A DNA stretch of 64,000 nt. Source: Zoroaster sp. YZ-2022. Lineage: Eukaryota; Echinodermata; Asteroidea; Forcipulatida; Zoroasteridae. A program made the position numbers and the translations under genes. Shown here in pieces: positions 60,453 to 64,000 of this stretch (its first letter is position 1; each line of letters opens with the position of its first letter). The DNA is taken from positions 54,359,711 to 54,423,710 of the forward strand of contig CM055817.1 of NCBI GenBank assembly GCA_029582265.1. The letters run 5' to 3'. The notes below the pieces were generated by a model. That model was not told the origin of the DNA and made no database searches. It saw only the letters and a list, made by a program, of their open reading frames with translations.

Positions 60453-61122
60453 ATGTACCATACATTTGAAATCGAAATTATAGAAAGGTGGATCGATTAA
60501 ATTGGATAACGTTATCGATAATCGGCGAGACAATCTCGATTATATTACACAGCGCGTAAACATTTGGGTGGGATATTACAACGTGCGTAAAAAGAAGAAT
60601 AATCGTTCGTACGCAGGGTGAGACAGATGATGTTGTAACGTTTATCGAGCCCGGGCTTTACAACATCAACGAAATTACCGATGTTATAACGAAAGATAAT
60701 CCTTGGATCACGTTTGCAATCGATAAAAGACGGGCGTCTTTGCTGAAATAACTCAATCAAACAAGTCTATTAAATTTACTAGCAGGTTGTCTAATTTGCT
60801 GGGGTTTCACAACGAATTTCTAACCGTGGGAGAATACGGCAACAAAATCGACGTACAACTTTTTAAAATTTTATACATTCATTGCGATCAAATTTCTACG
60901 ACCGATAATTATTTCAACGGTAAACCTTGCAATATTTTAAACGCTTTTCCTTTGCAAGACGCGGCGTTCGGCGAAAGCATGTACATGGAATATAAAAATC
61001 CATCGATGAAAAAATTAAAGATTGGTACTTTAAACGAGTTGACTTTTCGAGTTAGAGATAGCAAAAGCAGAGATATACATAATCACGGTTTCCCCATTAT
61101 TTTAAATATAGAAATACTATAA
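60453..61122 (+). pseudogene. Polinton small structural-type protein, one or two frameshifts
   Basis: Likely start ATG 60453 (MYHTFEIEII), then a frame with FIEPGLYNINEITDVITKDN, then the open 111-codon part (60787-61122) with SNLLGFHNEFLTVGEYGNKI and ILYIHCDQISTTDNYFNGKP, ending LPI-like 'GFPIILNIEIL'. Beta-rich, with no signal peptide or membrane helix. Followed 2 bp later by the next ATG. Fits a virion structural protein, family not named. Confidence 0.5.
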
Positions 61123-61124
61123 AT

Positions 61125-61613
61125 ATGGCGAGCATTTACGGACCCAGTCGTATAACGAGCAGTGGTGATGTTGGTGTAGCCTCTAAAGACGAAATTGCAC
61201 GAACATCGTCTAGCGAACATCATGGATATTTAAACAGAGATGAAATTTTACAAAGAACAATTCTCATCGAAAAATATAACGTTATACTCGGATGGCACGC
61301 TACGTTTAAACAACCTTTTTTCATGTTTAACGTTTCACCTACATACTGCAGTATTTTTACGCAATTTATAAAAACTAATAGTTTTGCTACGCACGCAGTA
61401 ACGCGTGATTATGCACCCAACATTTATTACATTCCTTCGCCGGAACGAAATGAAAAATTTCATTTTATCGATAATGAAACGCAGCATCTCAAGTACGAAA
61501 TGTGTTTCAAAATGCGCGGCGTTCAAAAAGTTTTTGTAGAGGCGACTTTTTTTGGCTCATTAAATTCAAAAATCTGTTTTAATATTAAAATTAAAAGTTT
61601 ACCGTTAAATTAA
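61125..61613 (+). CDS. Polinton gene, 162 aa, first of a tandem pair
   Basis: Fully open. Begins MASIYGPSRITSSGDVGVAS and ends FGSLNSKICFNIKIKSLPLN. Mixed alpha/beta, Phe/Tyr-rich, no membrane helix. ATG is preceded by 'ctataaatatgg', which is repeated before the next gene. The next gene (61632-62094) is a diverged tandem duplicate with the same N-terminus and the same '[IV]-F-x-G-S-L-N-x-x-I-C-[FY]-x-I' end. Small virion or accessory protein by context; function unknown. Confidence 0.6.
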   Translation: MASIYGPSRITSSGDVGVASKDEIARTSSSEHHGYLNRDEILQRTILIEKYNVILGWHATFKQPFFMFNVSPTYCSIFTQFIKTNSFATHAVTRDYAPNIYYIPSPERNEKFHFIDNETQHLKYEMCFKMRGVQKVFVEATFFGSLNSKICFNIKIKSLPLN

Positions 61614-61631
61614 TATTTATATGTTATAAAT

Positions 61632-62094
61632 ATGGCAGTATTTACGGACCCAGTCATTACAGCGAAACTAGCGTAAACGCCGCACCAGAAAGTGTGCAGC
61701 ATACAAAAACTGGCCACCTTAATCCAAGTGAACTTTTAAAGACCGGCGTTTTTTATTATGATTTCAATTTTGAATTATTTTGGTATCCAGATGCAATAAG
61801 AATTTATATATTTGAACACGTAATGTTTTATTCATTCTTTGCTAAAGTGAATATAGGTGAAAATAATTCTTATTCTATAGTGAAACACAATTAGATGGTG
61901 ATGCGGAGAAAATTTTTAATTTTCCCCCAAACTTTAATTTTACGAGTGAACCGCGGTATTTAGAATGTGTATTATGCTGCGTTATAAATACAGGCGGCCG
62001 TGATATCAAACAATATGTAAATATAATTTTTGTTGGCTCTTTAAACGATGGAATCTGTTACGAGATCGAAGTTAAAAATATTACATTAGATTAA
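61632..62094 (+). pseudogene. Tandem duplicate of the 61125 gene, frameshifted twice
   Basis: The DNA start 'tataaatatggcagtattta' and 'cggacccagtc' repeats the first copy, but after MAVFTDPVITAKLA the ATG frame stops. One frame shift later a 66-codon frame continues (61694-61894; GHLNPSELLKTGVFYYDFNF). Another shift leads to the ending FVGSLNDGICYEIEVKNITL at stop 62092-62094. Similar length to the first copy. Divergence between copies is high, so the duplication is old. Confidence 0.6.
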
Positions 62095-62115
62095 AATCTT
62101 TACTATTAATAAACA

Positions 62116-62734
62116 ATGATCAATCCTATAGAATCGACGAATGTACTTTATCCAAATTTAACGAATGACTCTGACGCGGAGCGTGCTAAATCAATTCGAT
62201 TACAAAAAATCGATGATATTCAAAAAGAATTACGAATCGAAATAAACGAGCGTGAAGCCGTATATAAAAAATATAATAAAATCATCAACGCTTGTAACGT
62301 TGTAGAAACAATAGCTGAATTGGGTTGTATGGGGCAGCAGCCATCGGAATAGCTAGTATCGCCAAGGTCATATCGTCACCCGTGGGATACGCTTTAGAAG
62401 GTTTAGCTTTGGGGTTGGGTGGAGGAGCGTTCGCTCTCAGATACGCGAAAAATAAATGTATAAAAAAGCTAAAAAACACGATAAAATACGAATTTTAGCA
62501 TTGAGTAAACTCAACACGATCGAAAACCACGTTAGTAAAGCTATCGAAGACGGTTACATCAGTCAAGAAGAATTTGTACTCGTATGCGAAGAGCGAGATA
62601 AATATTATAAAATGAAAGAAAAAATCCGTAATGTACTCGTTTCAACAACTTTACCAGTTAAAACGGAGGTTGAAACAGCCGATGCAAATGTAGAAAAAAA
62701 AATTCTTATAGAAAAACTTATGAGTTTAAAGTGA
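62116..62734 (+). pseudogene. Coiled-coil protein with central Gly/Ala-rich hydrophobic segment, one frameshift
   Basis: First frame 62116-62352 (charged coil: IDDIQKELRIEINEREAVYK). It leaves frame at 'ELGCMG' (about 62.33 kb), where the adjacent frame continues hydrophobic (IGIASIAKVISSPVGYALEG, LALGLGGGAFALRYA) and then enters the open 92-codon part with KKHDKIRILALSKLNTIENH and ISQEEF. One single-base change would rejoin them. The layout coil / Gly-rich membrane-like segment / KKHDKI helix pair resembles a protein I associate with other Polintons. Stop 62732-62734, no overlap with the convergent gene. Confidence 0.6.
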
Positions 62735-62784
62735 GCGTAAATAAAAATTATTATAATGTAGCGGAGCGTGATGATCAAAAACTC

Positions 62785-62802
62785 GCTTCGCGAAGACCCC
62801 CA
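62785..62802. terminator. Short perfect palindrome between convergent genes
   Basis: 'CTTCGCGAAG' lies in the 83-bp space between the 3' ends of the plus-strand gene (62734) and the minus-strand gene (62818). Position suggests a 3'-end element, but evidence is only the palindrome. Confidence 0.25.
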
Positions 62803-62817
62803 CCGTATAATTACAAT

Positions 62818-63093
62818 TTATAATTTTCTTTCCAACAATTCTTTCATCACTAAATTATAATTTCGTCTAGCTTTTCCTCTCGCTACATTTAATATCTTTG
62901 CACATTTCGTACACAAACCTGCCTTTGCTTTTGTGCCCTTTTTACATCTACAACACGGAATGGGTATGCTCTGACCTCGCCGAATACGCCATCGATGCAT
63001 CGGACAATAGACAACATCGCGCACACTAGTTCTACAACACTTGATGTTTTTACCAACTAAAAGCCATTCGCACAAATTCATCGCTCTCTCCAT
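62818..63093 (-). CDS. Cys-rich 91-aa protein abutting the right terminal repeat
   Basis: Intact. Begins MERAMNLCEWLLVGKNIKCC. Cysteines are arranged as C-x(11)-C-C, then V-V-Y-C-P-M-H, then I-P-C-C-R-C-K, then L-C-T-K-C, followed by a basic helix (ARGKARRNYNLVMKELLERK). Cys/His pairs suggest one or two zinc-binding knuckles; the basic end suggests nucleic acid binding. ATG lies 8 bp inside the terminal repeat and reads inward, mirroring the left-end ORF. An early or regulatory protein is possible; family unknown. Confidence 0.6.
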   Translation of the reverse strand: MERAMNLCEWLLVGKNIKCCRTSVRDVVYCPMHRWRIRRGQSIPIPCCRCKKGTKAKAGLCTKCAKILNVARGKARRNYNLVMKELLERKL

Positions 63094-63100
63094 GTTGTGT

Positions 63101-63461
63101 TTATTATTAAACTAGATAATAACGATTCGTTATTTCAATTTTTTAGCAGAGCTAGACCACCACCAGTAGTATGTTAGGTGGGCGTCCCGGATCACTTTTC
63201 TCGAGCTTTCAATGTGCTCAAATATCTCAAGAAAATTACTTTTCTTATTAAAATTACTTTTCTTACACAATCTTTTTAACGAAAAGTACTTTTAAAAAAA
63301 AATCTATCTTCTCTAACAAAAGTACTTTTCGTTAAAAGTACTTTTGTATTCATACAAAAATGTGTTTTTTATTACTAAAAGTATTTTTTTATTAATATCA
63401 TTTTAGTATAAAATGATATTTTATAGAAGTGGTCCGGGACGCCCACCTAACATACTACTAC
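63101..63461. repeat. Polinton right terminal inverted repeat (self-complementary)
   Basis: Inverse of 43364-43745. Inner arm 63165-63195 (agtagtatgttaggtgggcg) is inverted relative to the outer arm 63430-63461. Contains AAAAGTACTTTT-type palindromes at about 63276-63345 and the 'atcattttagtataaaatgat' hairpin. Differs from the left repeat by a short insertion ('gcctcaaaac' present only at left) and small indels, so the two ends are not freshly homogenised. Confidence 0.85.
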
Positions 63462-64000
63462 TCAGGTTACACCACTAAACCTCCGTATGGGTGCACCCCA
63501 CTAAATAAACTCCCATAGAAACCAATCAATTAAAAACACTCGGTTATATTCTCATCCCAAAGTCATGCAGGGGACGACTTCGTAACAAGTGACTTTGTCA
63601 CGGGCGATTGACTTGTTTCCCAAATAAACCAGGATTGAATTACAGGTCAAGGCTTACACCAACAATTCAGGCTATACAAATGGGCTAGTTCATCCCATGT
63701 ACATGATTGTACATGTTTTGCATGATCGAACACACTGTGAAACCTTAACGTCGTTGCTATACAGTGTGTCTCAAAAAAATTGACCTCTCTTGGATGAGTA
63801 CTGATAACTCTGTCAAAAATTATCAGATTTGGACGTTTGATGTCTCATTTTAAAGTGGAAAGGTGTATCTTTCAAACCATACCTACATTATCTATGCTGG
63901 TTACTCATTCTACGTCTGGCATTCCGTTAAATGTTGTTTGCATTTTTTTTTAGACACACTGTATAGTCTATGGTGTTCTAAAAAGGACACAGGCACGTTG
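63462..64000. repeat. Segmental duplication copy C resumes after the Polinton
   Basis: Continues 'caggttacaccactaaacct' exactly as copies A (30.49 kb onward) and B (34.90 kb onward). The junction proves that the 20-kb element is an insertion. Runs to the end of the window. Confidence 0.9.
63762..63961. mobile_element. 202-bp MITE, mariner-type ends, copy C
   Basis: Same insertion as 30794-30995, flanked by TA; two bases shorter in its A-run. Confidence 0.8.

Larger units (their letters stand above)
43364..63461. mobile_element. Polinton/Maverick (adintovirus-like) element, 20.1 kb
   Basis: Starts AGTAGTATGTTAGG and ends CCTAACATACTACTAC, in line with the AG...-type ends of Polintons. It has terminal inverted repeats of about 370 bp and a 5-6 bp target duplication (tcaggg left, tcagg right). 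Paralogues A and B carry the uninterrupted target. The gene set is diagnostic: protein-primed DNA polymerase B, retroviral-like integrase, packaging-type ATPase and capsid-class genes. Without the nested piggyBac the length is about 16.7 kb, within the family range. Core genes are frameshifted, so the copy appears defective. No adenovirus-type protease gene was identified. Confidence 0.9.

Noticed and set aside
43364..63461. Endogenous retrovirus or LTR element
   Set aside because: Ends are inverted, not direct, repeats; no reverse transcriptase, and a protein-primed DNA polymerase is present. The integrase alone is not diagnostic of a retrovirus.
43364..63461. A functional, packaging-competent virus-like element
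   Set aside because: Polymerase, integrase, ATPase and capsid-class genes are all frameshifted as given, and no protease gene was found.

Overview
The window reads as nuclear DNA of a marine invertebrate animal, most likely a deuterostome such as an echinoderm or hemichordate. Four things point there: small exons with consensus splice sites, tRNA-derived SINEs whose body resembles deuterostome-type SINEs, a monocarboxylate-transporter-like (SLC16) gene, and exons of a modular protein with repeated fibronectin-III-like units. The lineage is an inference. Almost nothing is uninterrupted; small indels are common everywhere, so true decay and uncorrected assembly errors cannot be separated by eye.

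Layout. 1-2.9 kb: nothing recognised. 2.9-18.9 kb: scattered minus-strand exons of an FN3-like extracellular protein, mixed with SINEs and LINE remnants. 19.6-31.0 kb (copy A) and 37.2-43.4 plus 63.46-64.0 kb (copy C): a segmental duplication carrying a minus-strand SLC16-like gene with three recognisable coding exons in matching splice phase. 33.1-35.2 kb (copy B) is a partial third copy with exon 1 only. Copies A, B and C differ by clean insertions of terminal-inverted-repeat elements (202 bp, 360 bp, about 230 bp, about 1.5 kb, about 2.4 kb), so the paralogues act as empty-site controls for each other. A 79-bp minisatellite sits at 36.2-36.6 kb.

The main object is a virus-like Polinton/Maverick element of about 20.1 kb (43364-63461) inserted in copy C. 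The empty target is present in copies A (30.48 kb) and B (34.89 kb). It has AG...-type ends and terminal inverted repeats of about 370 bp, and carries these genes: protein-primed family B DNA polymerase (+), retroviral-like integrase (-), an unidentified minus-strand gene, a packaging-type ATPase (-), a probable capsid-class protein (-), a coiled-coil/membrane protein (+), an unassigned conserved protein (-), a plus-strand run of small compact genes that includes a tandem duplicate, and a terminal Cys-rich protein (-). A 3356-bp piggyBac-type element flanked by TTAA is nested between integrase and ATPase. Polymerase, integrase, ATPase and capsid-class genes are broken by frameshifts; several small genes at the right end are open.

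The most unusual structure is the terminal repeat. Inside each roughly 370-bp Polinton terminal repeat, the outer roughly 310 bp is itself a foldback, with the outermost 30-bp arm repeated inverted near its inner side and AAAAGTACTTTT palindromes between. The inner edge of both terminal repeats abuts the start codon of an inward-reading gene, so the repeats look able to act as paired promoters, replication ends and transposition ends.
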